Part shown: positions 14,023 to 22,986 of the stretch, one piece after another
Position numbering within the stretch: the first letter of the stretch is position 1
Layout: each line of letters begins with the position of its first letter
Source: Marinomonas rhizomae
GTDB taxonomy: Bacteria > Pseudomonadota > Gammaproteobacteria > Pseudomonadales > Marinomonadaceae
DNA length: 64,000 bases
Direction of reading: 5' to 3'
Assembly (NCBI RefSeq): GCF_024397855.1
Contig: NZ_CP073343.1
Location: 1,426,001-1,490,000 of the forward strand
The notes under the pieces: generated by a model
What the model was told of the DNA's origin: nothing
Seen by the model: the letters and a program-made list of their open reading frames with translations, nothing else
The model's database searches: none
Translations under genes and position numbers: made by a program

Positions 14023-14664
14023 TTAAGGTGCTTTTCGAGTTCTTATCCAATCGTTATCTTTTTGGGTATAACAAATACGGTCATGAAGTCGGCTTGGTCG
14101 TCCTTGCCAGAACTCAATGAAACGGGGCTTTAGCACATAGCCGCCCCAGTTTTCAGGGCAGGGAACTTCTTGATTGTTGAACGCTTGTTCTTCAGCATCA
14201 AATGCCTTTTGCAGTGCGTCACGGCTAGGGATGACTGCGCTTTGTCTAGACGTTCTGGCTGCCAGCTGGCTTCCTCGTGGACGACTTGCAAAGTAGGTTT
14301 CTGAGGTTTCTCGAGATACTTTTTCTATGGTGCCTTCTATACGAACTTGGCGAGATAGAGCAGGCCAAAAAAAGGTCATACTGGCTTTGTTGTTTTGCGC
14401 CAATTGCTGGGCTTTTTCACTGTCGTAGTTTGTGAAAAAAGAAAACCCTGTGTCATTGCGTTGTTTCAATAACACTACACGAGAATGTGGCCAACCATCT
14501 AATCCAACGGTGCTTAATATCATTGCAGTTGGGTCATCAGGGCAGGACTCAATAGCTTTCTCTAGCCAAACGTCAAACAAATCCAGTGGGTTATTACCAG
14601 CCTGTTCTTCCAAAAGGTCGTCGAATTGGTAGTCACGACGAATAGAATGCAGATCTCTGTTCAT
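14023..14664 (-). CDS. pdxH: Pyridoxamine/pyridoxine 5'-phosphate oxidase
   Basis: This 213-residue FMN enzyme converts PNP or PMP to pyridoxal 5'-phosphate, the last step of vitamin B6 biosynthesis and salvage. Visible markers are DPTAMILSTVGLDGWPHSRVVLLK, GFSFFTNYDSEKAQQL (FMN and phosphate binding), SRQVRIEGTIEKVS, and the C-terminal signature WGGYVLKPRFIEFWQGRPSRLHDR. Length and ends fit E. coli PdxH (218 aa). It starts two bases after the coq7 stop, so the genes are co-transcribed. Confidence 0.95.
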   Translation of the reverse strand: MNRDLHSIRRDYQFDDLLEEQAGNNPLDLFDVWLEKAIESCPDDPTAMILSTVGLDGWPHSRVVLLKQRNDTGFSFFTNYDSEKAQQLAQNNKASMTFFWPALSRQVRIEGTIEKVSRETSETYFASRPRGSQLAARTSRQSAVIPSRDALQKAFDAEEQAFNNQEVPCPENWGGYVLKPRFIEFWQGRPSRLHDRICYTQKDNDWIRTRKAP

Positions 14665-14666
14665 GA

Positions 14667-15299
14667 TTAAATCCGGTAAGTGGTCGATGTCATAACTTTG
14701 GATACTTGAGTCATGATGGCCATAATAGGTTGTGGAAATTCGTATCCGCCTGCTTCCAGCGCCATTGCTTTATGTTTGGCTTCGTCTATGTGCATTTGCG
14801 TTAACACCGCTTTGCTTTTTTCATCTTGTGTTGGCAAGGTGGCCATGTGTTTTTCAAGATGAATGCAAACTTGGTCCTCTGTTGCTGCCACAAACCCTAG
14901 GCTGAGTTTGTCGCTAATCAGGCCTGCACCAGCACCAATCATAAACGATGCCCCATAGAACAATGGGTTCAAAATACTTGGTCTACTGCCTAAGTCATAA
15001 AGACGTTGCTCACACCAAACGAGATGGTCGATTTCTTCGTCTGCAGCGTGTTCCATTTCTTGGCGAACCTTGGCAAGTTTTGCTGTAGTGGCTTGTCCTG
15101 CATAGAGTGCCTGTGCGCATACTTCACCTGTATGGTTTATGCGCATTAGCCCAGATGAATGCTTGCGTTCGCTTTTATCCAGTTCGGCTTCTTCTAGTGT
15201 ATCCGCAGGAGAAGGTCGATTGGCGTTTGCCGCACTTGGCACAAGCGTCTGTAAGGCGCGATCAAACTGTAATACGGCCTTGTCTAGGAAAGAGATCAT
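14667..15299 (-). CDS. coq7: 2-polyprenyl-3-methyl-6-methoxy-1,4-benzoquinone hydroxylase (Coq7 type)
   Basis: This 210-residue di-iron hydroxylase of ubiquinone biosynthesis has ferritin-like iron ligands in [50 protein letters not shown] and [16 protein letters not shown], which carry the E...ExxH repeats. The ATG at 15299 (MISFLDKAV) is preferred over an upstream start at 15329, since GGGGAA precedes it at good spacing. It performs the step done by the flavoprotein UbiF in E. coli. It lies between the HIT gene and pdxH in one unit. Confidence 0.93.
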   Translation of the reverse strand: MISFLDKAVLQFDRALQTLVPSAANANRPSPADTLEEAELDKSERKHSSGLMRINHTGEVCAQALYAGQATTAKLAKVRQEMEHAADEEIDHLVWCEQRLYDLGSRPSILNPLFYGASFMIGAGAGLISDKLSLGFVAATEDQVCIHLEKHMATLPTQDEKSKAVLTQMHIDEAKHKAMALEAGGYEFPQPIMAIMTQVSKVMTSTTYRI

Positions 15300-15313
15300 T
15301 ATATTTCCCCTTA

Positions 15314-15655
15314 TTAACCTGGAGGCCATGTCATTGCGCGGCCACCGAGTACATGCATGTGGATATGGTAAACAGTTTGTCCACCCATTTCGTTGCAGTT
15401 CATGACCACCCGATAGCCTGCGTCGCTGATACCTTTCTGTTTTGCTATTTTGGCTGCGGTCGTTTGTAGCTTGCCAACCACTGGTGCATCTTCATCAGTC
15501 AGGTCATTTAATGTACTAATATGACGTTTCGGGATGACAAGGAAATGGGTGGGCGCTTTAGGCATTATGTCATCAAAGGCAATAACATCATCGTCTTCAA
15601 ATAAAACGGTTGCCGGAATGTCCCCTTTTACTATCTTGCAAAATAAACAGTCCAT
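15314..15655 (-). CDS. hinT: HIT-family purine nucleoside phosphoramidase
   Basis: This 113-residue HIT protein has an N-terminal [20 protein letters not shown] and a C-terminal histidine triad [18 protein letters not shown] (H-x-H-x-H). It hydrolyses AMP-lysine-type phosphoramidates in studied homologues. ATG 15655 is preceded by AGGAG; the in-frame ATG five codons upstream lacks this spacing. Fourteen bases separate it from coq7, so the order hinT-coq7-pdxH is an operon. Confidence 0.93.
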   Translation of the reverse strand: MDCLFCKIVKGDIPATVLFEDDDVIAFDDIMPKAPTHFLVIPKRHISTLNDLTDEDAPVVGKLQTTAAKIAKQKGISDAGYRVVMNCNEMGGQTVYHIHMHVLGGRAMTWPPG

Positions 15656-15699
15656 ATCATCTCCTTTCATTTGTATTATTCAAGTGTAGTGGTTTTGCT

Positions 15700-18033
15700 T
15701 CAAGTCGTCTTGCGCAAAGGATTGATCCGTGACAAAGATGTGTTCTTTAGTCTGTCTCCTTTTTGTATAAGACGAGATATCCTTTGTTCTAGGTGATCCT
15801 CTAATTCGGAACCAGCCAGTAATTCATCAAAACCAAGTTTTTTAGCATAATCTAGCGACATTTTAACATTGTTGCTAATCAGTAGGCACTGATCTTCACT
15901 GCGCATTAAGGGTAGTAATCTTTGTTGCGTTATATGAGGGATATGACCGCCATTATCGAAGACCAAAATAATAGAGCCAGACTCTCTTTTTGCCGGTAAT
16001 TCTAAATAATCCAATAAGCTTTCTAGTGTCGTGAAGTGTTCAATTTTATTGGTGTGATTTTGCAAAATCGTTAGCGCTTTTTGCAGTTCGTTGTCTTCTT
16101 GACCAAATAATATGATATCAAAATGATGTTGTTGGCTGATGTCGTTATTCAACGGGCGAATGTGTGTGCGAATAGGCAGTTGGATGTTAATGCTTCGTGT
16201 ACGACCACTCTCGGATATGTGTAATTCACCCTCTAAGTGTTGGCAGAGGAGGGTAATGTAGTGCATGCCAAGGTCAAAGTTTGCTGCCGTTGTACTGATT
16301 CGTGTGGGAAGAGGATAGCAGCTTAGTTCTAATACAGTGATGCCATCTCTATTCATTTCGTGGCGTGTGATGTTTAGAGTTAGGGGTTGGTCAGTAAAAT
16401 GTTTGAATTCCTGTGCAAGGCTTTCTATCAAATGCTGCAAAATTGGCGCATTTTGTAAAATTTCAACCTGATTGGTTTTGTAGGTGTTGAGCTCTATTAA
16501 CGTATTGTCTTGATCTAAGCGCTGAAAATTGTTGTAGGCATTGTCTATTAATTGATTAAGTAGAATGGGGTGTGGCTGGTCAGGTATTGCATTTTCTTTT
16601 ATGTCGCTTAGTAGATCAATGCGTTCCATTAGGTTTTTTAGGTTGTTATTTGCCGTTAAGCTGCTCGTAATAAGCAGTTTGGCATCGTTTGAGGTTGCCG
16701 CTTGCTCAAGATGAGACAGACCTCCACCAAGGATATTGATTTGACGGCGTAGGCGACTAGATATATCGGGTAAAAGGCTGGCTATCTCGGTTTGTGAGTG
16801 TTTGCCTTTTCGTACCTGTCTTTGTAATAGCGGCGTAGTTTGCGCAATCATGCCAGTGAAATGAATCATTGATTCGATGATGATGGTGAGTGTTAAACCC
16901 CATTTAAATAATGCAATGCTTGGGATGATGCCATAGACCGACATAATCCATGCAAAGTAACCGAACAGCAGCGTTAATCGAGCCACAAGGTAATATGTTG
17001 AAAAAGGGATGTTCTTGATGAAGGCGGTAATGGCGTGCACGGTTAATAGAATAAGGGTGCTGACAGCTAGGGCAGAAAGTATCAGAATATTTACTTTCTC
17101 AGGAGAAACGGTAAATAGAATGATAAATATCGCATTAATAGAGCCTACTGAAATAAGTAGTTTGTCCATTCTGGGGAGATGATCTTTGGTGTCTAGGTAG
17201 AGCCGAGAAAAGAATACGATGGCACATAAGCAAGATAGCGAAGCTAGATTGTAGATCCTTTCTTGGATATTCGTGACGTTTGGGAAAAACTGAGACACTT
17301 GATCATGAAGAGTAAGGTGTAAAACGGCAATGCTAATAAGCAATACGCAGTAGATTAAATACATCGAGTGGGATGTTTTGACAAAAAAGAACAGATTACA
17401 CACGAACAGGGTGAGTAATATGCCAATGATAATGCCTGTAAAGGTTAGATCGGTTTGTGTGTCTTGGCTTAATTGAGACAGTGTTTTTAGCTCAATTTGC
17501 GCATTAATAGGCAAATGAGATGCGAGTTTTATATATAGGGTGAAAACCGGTGGGGAGTTAGCCGGAATGGAGAATACATAGTTGGGTGTTTTTATTTTCT
17601 TGTTGTTATAAGGTCGTGCGCCACCAAGTTCTGCTTGTACTTGATTTTCGTATAGGTTTGGCAAGAATATGTCTAAGTATTGAAGTCTAGGAGAGGCGAC
17701 TTCTAGCAGAATAGGTGTGCTACTGGTGGTTCGTATGGCAATGTCTGTTTTAATCCAGATGTTGCCTTTTACTAATCCAAATTGTAAGTAATCACGATTG
17801 ATTGGTCGGAATTGTTTTGCGTATTGGTCAGATGCAATGGTATCTAATGATAGGTTTTGCTTTTCATCGATAAAATAAGAGCCACTTTTGCCAATATTAA
17901 ACACACTATTTGTGTCGTCGATGATGGCAATAGTGTTCGAGCCCCAAGCGAAGTTGGAGATGCTGAGGAAAAGCAGTAAAATTAATCGATAAAGCAAAAC
18001 GCTAGCCTGACTGTATTGTGTAAAGGCTATCAT
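15700..18033 (-). CDS. 7TMR-DISM membrane sensor with degenerate histidine-kinase-like and receiver-like C-terminus
   Basis: This 777-residue protein has a signal anchor (about 8-31) and a periplasmic 7TMR-DISM extracellular domain (about 38-185), with YLQFGLVKGNIWIKTDIAI and PILLEVASPRLQYLDIFLP. Seven transmembrane helices follow (about 195-395), then a cytoplasmic part. That part resembles a HisKA/HATPase pair (430-630) but the H-box His is absent: the region reads TEIASLLPDISSRLRRQINILGG with no SHELRTPL. The nucleotide-binding part keeps only an outline (FDLGMHYITLLCQHLEGELHISES). The final about 120 residues resemble a receiver fold without clear acidic pocket residues. It is likely a signalling pseudokinase. 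The divergent small gene at 18056 begins 22 bases away. Confidence 0.72.
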   Translation of the reverse strand: MIAFTQYSQASVLLYRLILLLFLSISNFAWGSNTIAIIDDTNSVFNIGKSGSYFIDEKQNLSLDTIASDQYAKQFRPINRDYLQFGLVKGNIWIKTDIAIRTTSSTPILLEVASPRLQYLDIFLPNLYENQVQAELGGARPYNNKKIKTPNYVFSIPANSPPVFTLYIKLASHLPINAQIELKTLSQLSQDTQTDLTFTGIIIGILLTLFVCNLFFFVKTSHSMYLIYCVLLISIAVLHLTLHDQVSQFFPNVTNIQERIYNLASLSCLCAIVFFSRLYLDTKDHLPRMDKLLISVGSINAIFIILFTVSPEKVNILILSALAVSTLILLTVHAITAFIKNIPFSTYYLVARLTLLFGYFAWIMSVYGIIPSIALFKWGLTLTIIIESMIHFTGMIAQTTPLLQRQVRKGKHSQTEIASLLPDISSRLRRQINILGGGLSHLEQAATSNDAKLLITSSLTANNNLKNLMERIDLLSDIKENAIPDQPHPILLNQLIDNAYNNFQRLDQDNTLIELNTYKTNQVEILQNAPILQHLIESLAQEFKHFTDQPLTLNITRHEMNRDGITVLELSCYPLPTRISTTAANFDLGMHYITLLCQHLEGELHISESGRTRSINIQLPIRTHIRPLNNDISQQHHFDIILFGQEDNELQKALTILQNHTNKIEHFTTLESLLDYLELPAKRESGSIILVFDNGGHIPHITQQRLLPLMRSEDQCLLISNNVKMSLDYAKKLGFDELLAGSELEDHLEQRISRLIQKGDRLKNTSLSRINPLRKTT

Positions 18034-18055
18034 TATTAACTAGATAGGGGATCAA

Positions 18056-18307
18056 ATGCTATATCCAATTTTAGTAGAGTATTATGTTTGGTTTAGCATA
18101 TTGCTTCTAGGCGTCACTTGGTTTGCAAGACAAACAAAGCCGGCAACACGCACTAATCTAATGTACGGCTATGGAATGATTGCGGCGCTAGGTTTTGTTC
18201 TTGGTTTGGATTGGGTTGCGGGTGTTATCTTTGGTTTATTAGTTTTGGAATTAGGGCGCTTGTTCAAAGCTTGGTTAGATAAAAAAGAGTCACAGCTAAA
18301 AAAATAA
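18056..18307 (+). CDS. Small two-helix membrane protein
   Basis: This 83-residue protein has hydrophobic segments at about 5-23 (ILVEYYVWFSILLLGVTWF) and 37-68 (LMYGYGMIAALGFVLGLDWVAGVIFGLLVLEL) and a Lys-rich C-terminal tail (AWLDKKESQLKK), predicting a cytoplasmic end. It is divergent from the 7TMR-DISM sensor and closed by a strong terminator. I do not recognise the family. Composition fits the core genome. Confidence 0.65.
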   Translation: MLYPILVEYYVWFSILLLGVTWFARQTKPATRTNLMYGYGMIAALGFVLGLDWVAGVIFGLLVLELGRLFKAWLDKKESQLKK

Positions 18308-18337
18308 ATTCTAACCATTCTCCAAGATTGAAATATG

Positions 18338-18365
18338 AAAAAGGCCTCACGTGAGGCCTTTTTTT
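18338..18365. terminator. Bidirectional terminator (perfect 26-bp palindrome)
   Basis: AAAAAGGCCTCAC is followed directly by its exact complement GTGAGGCCTTTTT plus extra Ts. It sits between the convergent ends of the small membrane gene and purD, serving both strands. Confidence 0.92.
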
Positions 18366-18398
18366 ATCTGATTGCTCTTTTGCTAGCTAACAGTGTGA

Positions 18399-19685
18399 TT
18401 ACTTCTGTTCGCGAGCAATAGCGCGGTGACCAATGTCAGTACGGAAATACACTTTGTCCCAAGACAATGTGTTTACAACGTCGTATGCAGCCGCTTGTGC
18501 TTGTGCAACTGTATCACCAAGAGCAACAGCGCAAAGCACACGACCGCCATTAGTGACTGTCTGGCCGTCTTTTAATGCCGTGCCAGCTTGAAAGACTTTT
18601 TGCCCTTCAGGAAGTACCGTATCCAATCCAGAAATCACATCACCTTTCGGGTAATCCGCAGGGTAACCGCCAGCCGCCAGAACAACACCTAAGCTTGCGC
18701 GAGGGTCCCAGTCTGCTTCAACGGTATCTAATTTGCCATTCACTGCAGCCAAACACATTTGTGCCAAGTCTGAACGTAAACGCATCATGATAGGTTGTGT
18801 TTCTGGATCACCAAAACGACAGTTGTATTCAAGTGTTTTTGGTGTGCCATCTGGTGCGATCATTACGCCTGCGTACAAGAAACCACGGTAACGGTTGCCT
18901 TCAGCATTCATGCCTTTTACGGTTGGCATAATAACTTCGTTCATAATGCGATCATGAATTTCTGGTGTAACAACAGGAGCAGGAGAGTAAGCCCCCATGC
19001 CACCAGTATTCGGGCCTTGGTCGCCATTATCACGTGCTTTGTGATCTTGGCTGGTGGCCATTGGTAAAACGGTTTCACCGTCTACCATGCAAATAAAGCT
19101 GGCTTCTTCGCCAACTAGGAATTCTTCGATAACAACGCGGCTACCCGCATCGCCAAAAGAATTGCCTTGTAGCATATCTTCAACGGCTTCTATCGCTTCG
19201 GCTTCGGTTTGTGCCAAGATAACGCCTTTACCTGCTGCCAAGCCATCAGCTTTGACCACAATCGGGGCACCTTGCTGTTTGATGTAAGCAACAGCAGGTT
19301 CAATTTCTGTGAAGTTACCGTAAGCCGCTGTTGGGATATTATGGCGAGCTAAAAAGTCTTTAGTGAAGGCTTTAGAGCCTTCTAGTTGTGCTGCGGCCGC
19401 CGTTGGGCCAAAGATAGCCAAACCTTCTTTTTCAAACGCGTCCACCACACCAATAACCAATGGCGCTTCTGGGCCAACAATGGTTAGGTCAATGTTTTCT
19501 TTTTTCGCGAAAGCAACAAGATCAGCAATGTCGGTTACGCCGATGTTAACGTTTTCAACTTTGTTTTCGGTTGCGGAGCCTGCATTACCAGGAGCAACGA
19601 ACACTTTTTCTACTTGGCTAGATTCTGCGGTTTTCCATGCTAGAGCATGTTCACGACCGCCGTTACCAATAATAAGAACTTTCAT
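18399..19685 (-). CDS. purD: Phosphoribosylamine-glycine ligase (GARS)
   Basis: This 428-residue ATP-grasp enzyme catalyses the second step of purine biosynthesis. It begins MKVLIIGNGGREHALAWK. GPEAPLVIGVVDAF, IVVKADGLAAGKGV (ATP binding), EEFLVGEEASFICMVDG and YNCRFGDPETQ (metal site) are all visible in canonical order. Length matches E. coli PurD (429). It lies 115 bases downstream of purH, with two hairpins between, and is the last gene of the dusB-fis-purH-purD block. Confidence 0.97.
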   Translation of the reverse strand: MKVLIIGNGGREHALAWKTAESSQVEKVFVAPGNAGSATENKVENVNIGVTDIADLVAFAKKENIDLTIVGPEAPLVIGVVDAFEKEGLAIFGPTAAAAQLEGSKAFTKDFLARHNIPTAAYGNFTEIEPAVAYIKQQGAPIVVKADGLAAGKGVILAQTEAEAIEAVEDMLQGNSFGDAGSRVVIEEFLVGEEASFICMVDGETVLPMATSQDHKARDNGDQGPNTGGMGAYSPAPVVTPEIHDRIMNEVIMPTVKGMNAEGNRYRGFLYAGVMIAPDGTPKTLEYNCRFGDPETQPIMMRLRSDLAQMCLAAVNGKLDTVEADWDPRASLGVVLAAGGYPADYPKGDVISGLDTVLPEGQKVFQAGTALKDGQTVTNGGRVLCAVALGDTVAQAQAAAYDVVNTLSWDKVYFRTDIGHRAIAREQK

Positions 19686-19707
19686 TATCTAATCCTTTGT
19701 ATTGCGA

Positions 19708-19776
19708 GTCAGAGGCCGAAGAAGCCTCTGACAACAAACTAATAAAACGTTGGCTTAATAAACCACGGTTTATTAA
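19708..19776 (-). other. Two hairpins between purH and purD
   Basis: GTCAGAGGC/GCCTCTGAC (19708-19732, 7-base loop) and TTAATAAACC/GGTTTATTAA (19755-19776, 2-base loop) lie in the 115-base gap. Neither has a T-run in the minus direction that would make a strong terminator. They may modulate read-through or mRNA stability between the two purine genes. Confidence 0.6.
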
Positions 19777-19800
19777 TGACGATGTCTTAGTGACGCGCTT

Positions 19801-21381
19801 TTAATGACGGAAGTGACGCATACCAGTGAAGACCATCGCCATGCCAGCTTCGTCAGCTGCAGCAATGACTTCTTCATCACGCATAGAGCCGCCAGGCTGA
19901 ATAACGGCTGTAATGCCAGCTTGAGCGGCAGCATCTATACCATCACGGAATGGGAAGAATGCATCAGATGCCATAACAGAGCCAACTACTTCTAAGCTTT
20001 CATCAGCGGCTTTAATACCAGCGATTTTCGCGCTGTAAACGCGGCTCATTTGGCCTGCGCCGACACCAATGGTTTGTTCTGCTTTCGCGTAAACAATGGC
20101 ATTAGATTTAACGAACTTGGCCACTTTCCAAGCGAACAATAGATCTTTTAACTCAGCTTCGCTAGGTTGGCGCTTAGAAACAACTTTTAAATCAGCCAAA
20201 GTGATGTTGCCATCGTCACGGTCTTGAACCAACAAGCCACCGTTAACACGTTTGTAATCTAGTGCAGCAGGCTTATCTTTTGACCATTGGCCACACTCAA
20301 GTAAGCGAACGTTTTGCTTAGCCGCCACAATGTCAGACGCTTCTTTGCTGACGCTTGGTGCGATGATTACTTCAACGAATTGGCGATCAACAATGGCTTG
20401 TGCTGTTTTTGCATCAAGTTCTTGGTTAAACGCAATGATGCCGCCAAAGGCAGACGTTGGATCCGTTTGGAAAGCTAGATCGTAAGCTTCAAATTGCGTT
20501 GCTGCTGTTGCAACACCACAAGGGTTAGCGTGTTTTACGATAACGCATGCAGGCTTATCAAAGCTTTTTACGCACTCAAGAGCGGCATCGGTATCAGCGA
20601 TGTTGTTGTAAGACAGCGCTTTACCTTGGATTTGTTTTGCCGTGCTGATGGATGCTTCTTTAGGGTTTGCTTCAACGTAGAAAGCCGCTTTTTGGTGTGG
20701 ATTCTCACCGTAGCGCATTTCTTCTTGTTTGTTGAATTGTAGGTTAAAGGTGCGAGCGAAATCTTCGCTTCCGCCTGCTACTTTTTTACCTAGGAAATTC
20801 GCGATAGCGCCATCGTAGTGTGATGTGTGCTCGAAGGCTTTAACAGCAAGATCAAAACGCTGTTCGAAAGTCAAACCGCCATCGGCTTTAAGTGATGCCA
20901 AGATGCCTTCATAATTAGCTGGGGAAACCACGATAGCAACGTCTTTATGGTTTTTCGCTGCAGAGCGAACCATAGTTGGACCACCGATATCGATATTTTC
21001 AATCGCCATTGGCAAATCGCAATCAGGACGTTCGATGGTTGCTTCGAATGGGTAAAGGTTAACAACCACCATATCGATTTCTTCGATACCATGCTCTTTC
21101 ATGATGGCGCCATCAATGTCGCGACGACCAAGAATACCGCCGTGTACTTTTGGATGTAGAGTTTTTACACGGCCATCCATCATTTCTGGGAAGCCAGTGT
21201 AGTCAGACACTTCAGTTGCTTTAACGTTGCTGTCCAATAAAAGACGGTAAGTACCACCAGTTGAAAGAATTTCAACGCCTTGAGCAGTCAATTCGCGTGC
21301 GAATTCGACAATGCCTGTTTTGTCGGAAACACTGATTAACGCTCGTTTGATTGGAGTTACTGTATTTTGATTTGCCATCAT
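19801..21381 (-). CDS. purH: Bifunctional AICAR transformylase/IMP cyclohydrolase
   Basis: This 526-residue enzyme catalyses the last two steps of IMP synthesis. The N-terminal cyclohydrolase part carries [32 protein letters not shown] and [15 protein letters not shown]. The C-terminal transformylase has [19 protein letters not shown] and, near the end, [34 protein letters not shown]. The protein ends GMRHFRH, as in E. coli. A palindromic terminator separates it from fis upstream, so it may have its own promoter. Confidence 0.97.
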   Translation of the reverse strand: MMANQNTVTPIKRALISVSDKTGIVEFARELTAQGVEILSTGGTYRLLLDSNVKATEVSDYTGFPEMMDGRVKTLHPKVHGGILGRRDIDGAIMKEHGIEEIDMVVVNLYPFEATIERPDCDLPMAIENIDIGGPTMVRSAAKNHKDVAIVVSPANYEGILASLKADGGLTFEQRFDLAVKAFEHTSHYDGAIANFLGKKVAGGSEDFARTFNLQFNKQEEMRYGENPHQKAAFYVEANPKEASISTAKQIQGKALSYNNIADTDAALECVKSFDKPACVIVKHANPCGVATAATQFEAYDLAFQTDPTSAFGGIIAFNQELDAKTAQAIVDRQFVEVIIAPSVSKEASDIVAAKQNVRLLECGQWSKDKPAALDYKRVNGGLLVQDRDDGNITLADLKVVSKRQPSEAELKDLLFAWKVAKFVKSNAIVYAKAEQTIGVGAGQMSRVYSAKIAGIKAADESLEVVGSVMASDAFFPFRDGIDAAAQAGITAVIQPGGSMRDEEVIAAADEAGMAMVFTGMRHFRH

Positions 21382-21431
21382 GGTTCTCGCAATTAATTTA
21401 ACACTAAATAAACAAGGGGAAGGTAAGACGA

Positions 21432-21457
21432 AAAAAAGGGCGAATTCGCCCTTTTTT
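21432..21457. terminator. Terminator between fis and purH (26-bp palindrome)
   Basis: AAAAAAGGGCGAA is followed by its exact complement TTCGCCCTTTTTT. On the minus strand it follows the fis stop at 21466 by eight bases, so it ends the dusB-fis transcript. Confidence 0.9.
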
Positions 21458-21465
21458 CTTTGTGC

Positions 21466-21744
21466 TTATAGCATGCCGTATTGCTTCAACTTCTTGCGAA
21501 GTGTGCCTCGGTTTAACCCAAGGATGGTGGATGCTTTGGTTTGGTTATCCTTTGTGTAGCTCATCACAGACTCTAGCAAAGGCGCCTCAACCTCAGCTAA
21601 GACTAACTGGTATAAGTCTGTTATTGGCTGCCCATCAAGATGAGCGAAATAGTTTTGTAGGGCTTTTTCAACATTGTCACGTAGGGTTTGTGACTGCTCT
21701 GAAGAAGCGGCTTGAAACGTATGAGTATGAGTTTGTTCTACCAC
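21466..21744 (-). CDS. fis: DNA-binding protein Fis
   Basis: This 92-residue nucleoid protein bends DNA and regulates rRNA and growth-rate-dependent genes. The C-terminal half carries the diagnostic sequence [39 protein letters not shown], containing the helix-turn-helix. The N-terminal arm is shorter than in E. coli Fis (98 aa). It lies downstream of dusB, as in most gammaproteobacteria, with a 117-base gap, and is closed by a strong palindromic terminator. Confidence 0.96.
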   Translation of the reverse strand: MVEQTHTHTFQAASSEQSQTLRDNVEKALQNYFAHLDGQPITDLYQLVLAEVEAPLLESVMSYTKDNQTKASTILGLNRGTLRKKLKQYGML

Positions 21745-21861
21745 AGAATGACCTTCTATTTTTAAAGCTAACCATTTATTAATGCGCGCTAATAGTCATT
21801 GAGAAGAGTGATCTAAGTCTTCTTTTTGATTCTCAGTGCATTAAGTGTAAGGTTCGTTTGC

Positions 21862-22830
21862 CTATTGGCAAACAAAGAACTCTTGCAATTTATCAAGCTG
21901 TTCTTGCGTATTATCAATACGGTTAAACAGGCTGCGAAATTGTGTTTTATCCGCTAACGTTTGCAGGTACCAACCAACGTGCTTACGAGCAATACGCACG
22001 CCTAAATAATCACCATAAAACTGGTGTAAGGCGTTCACGTGGTTAATAACAAGCTGTCTCACCTCAGATAAAGATGGAGGTGCTAACAATTCATTTGTTT
22101 CTAAATAGTGGTTTATTTCGCGAAAAATCCACGGTCTTCCTTGGGCGGCTCGGCCAATCATAATGCCATCCGCCTTGGTGTAATCTTTCACGAACTTTGC
22201 TGACTGCGCGTCTTTTATATCCCCATTAGCAAAAATAGGGATAGTTAAGTGATGCTTAATCTCTGCAATCGTGTCGTATTCTACTTGTCCTTGGAATTTG
22301 CATTCCCGTGTTCGTCCATGAATCGCTAGTGCTTGAATGCCAATATCTTCTGCCAATTTTGCAATCGCAAGACCATTTTTCTGATCAAGACTCCATCCAG
22401 TACGGATTTTTAGAGTGACCGGAACAGAAACACTATTTACAACAGTCTCCAGTATTTCTCGAACAAGTGCTTCATCTTTAAGTAATGCTGAGCCTGCTGC
22501 TTTGTTGCATACTTTTTTAGCAGGGCATCCCATGTTTATATCAATGATCTGTGCGCCTAGCTCAACATTTTGTTGAGCGGCTTCAGCCATCATTTGAGGG
22601 TCACCACCAGCAATTTGAACGGATCTCGGCGAGACTTCCGCATCATGAATTAAACGATGGCGGCTTTTTGTCGAGTTCCACAGGCGAACATCAGAAGTGA
22701 CCATTTCTGATACGACTAAGCCTGCACCTTGATCATGGCAAAGGCGGCGAAAAGGCAAATCTGTTACACCAGCCATAGGAGCTAGGATAACGGGTTTGTC
22801 AACGCAATATGGGCCAATAGCAAATGCCAT
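21862..22830 (-). CDS. dusB: tRNA-dihydrouridine synthase B
   Basis: This 322-residue FMN enzyme reduces uridine in the tRNA D-loop. Motifs are LAPMAGVTDLPFRRLC at the N-terminus, the catalytic-Cys loop INMGCPAKKVCNKAAGSALL, LKIRTGWSLDQKN, AIHGRTRECKFQG, FANGDIKD and MIGRAAQGRPWIFREI. The length matches E. coli DusB (321). The dusB-fis order is a conserved gammaproteobacterial operon. Confidence 0.96.
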   Translation of the reverse strand: MAFAIGPYCVDKPVILAPMAGVTDLPFRRLCHDQGAGLVVSEMVTSDVRLWNSTKSRHRLIHDAEVSPRSVQIAGGDPQMMAEAAQQNVELGAQIIDINMGCPAKKVCNKAAGSALLKDEALVREILETVVNSVSVPVTLKIRTGWSLDQKNGLAIAKLAEDIGIQALAIHGRTRECKFQGQVEYDTIAEIKHHLTIPIFANGDIKDAQSAKFVKDYTKADGIMIGRAAQGRPWIFREINHYLETNELLAPPSLSEVRQLVINHVNALHQFYGDYLGVRIARKHVGWYLQTLADKTQFRSLFNRIDNTQEQLDKLQEFFVCQ

Positions 22831-22986
22831 GATGTTCCTGAATACTGGATTGAATGTTAAAGATCGTCGACAGCGTCGAGCGGGCGTGAATAATACCTAT
22901 GCAATCGTTGTTTTTGAAGTCTTGACAGGCTAAAAACTGACTATTTTTTGTTCTTTTTTTAACCTTTGCACTAAAACAGTGAAAAA

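Noticed and set aside
19804..21159. Several plus-strand open frames opposite purH, purD, rapA and other genes
   Set aside because: They are antisense shadows of strongly conserved genes, with no start context or family match.
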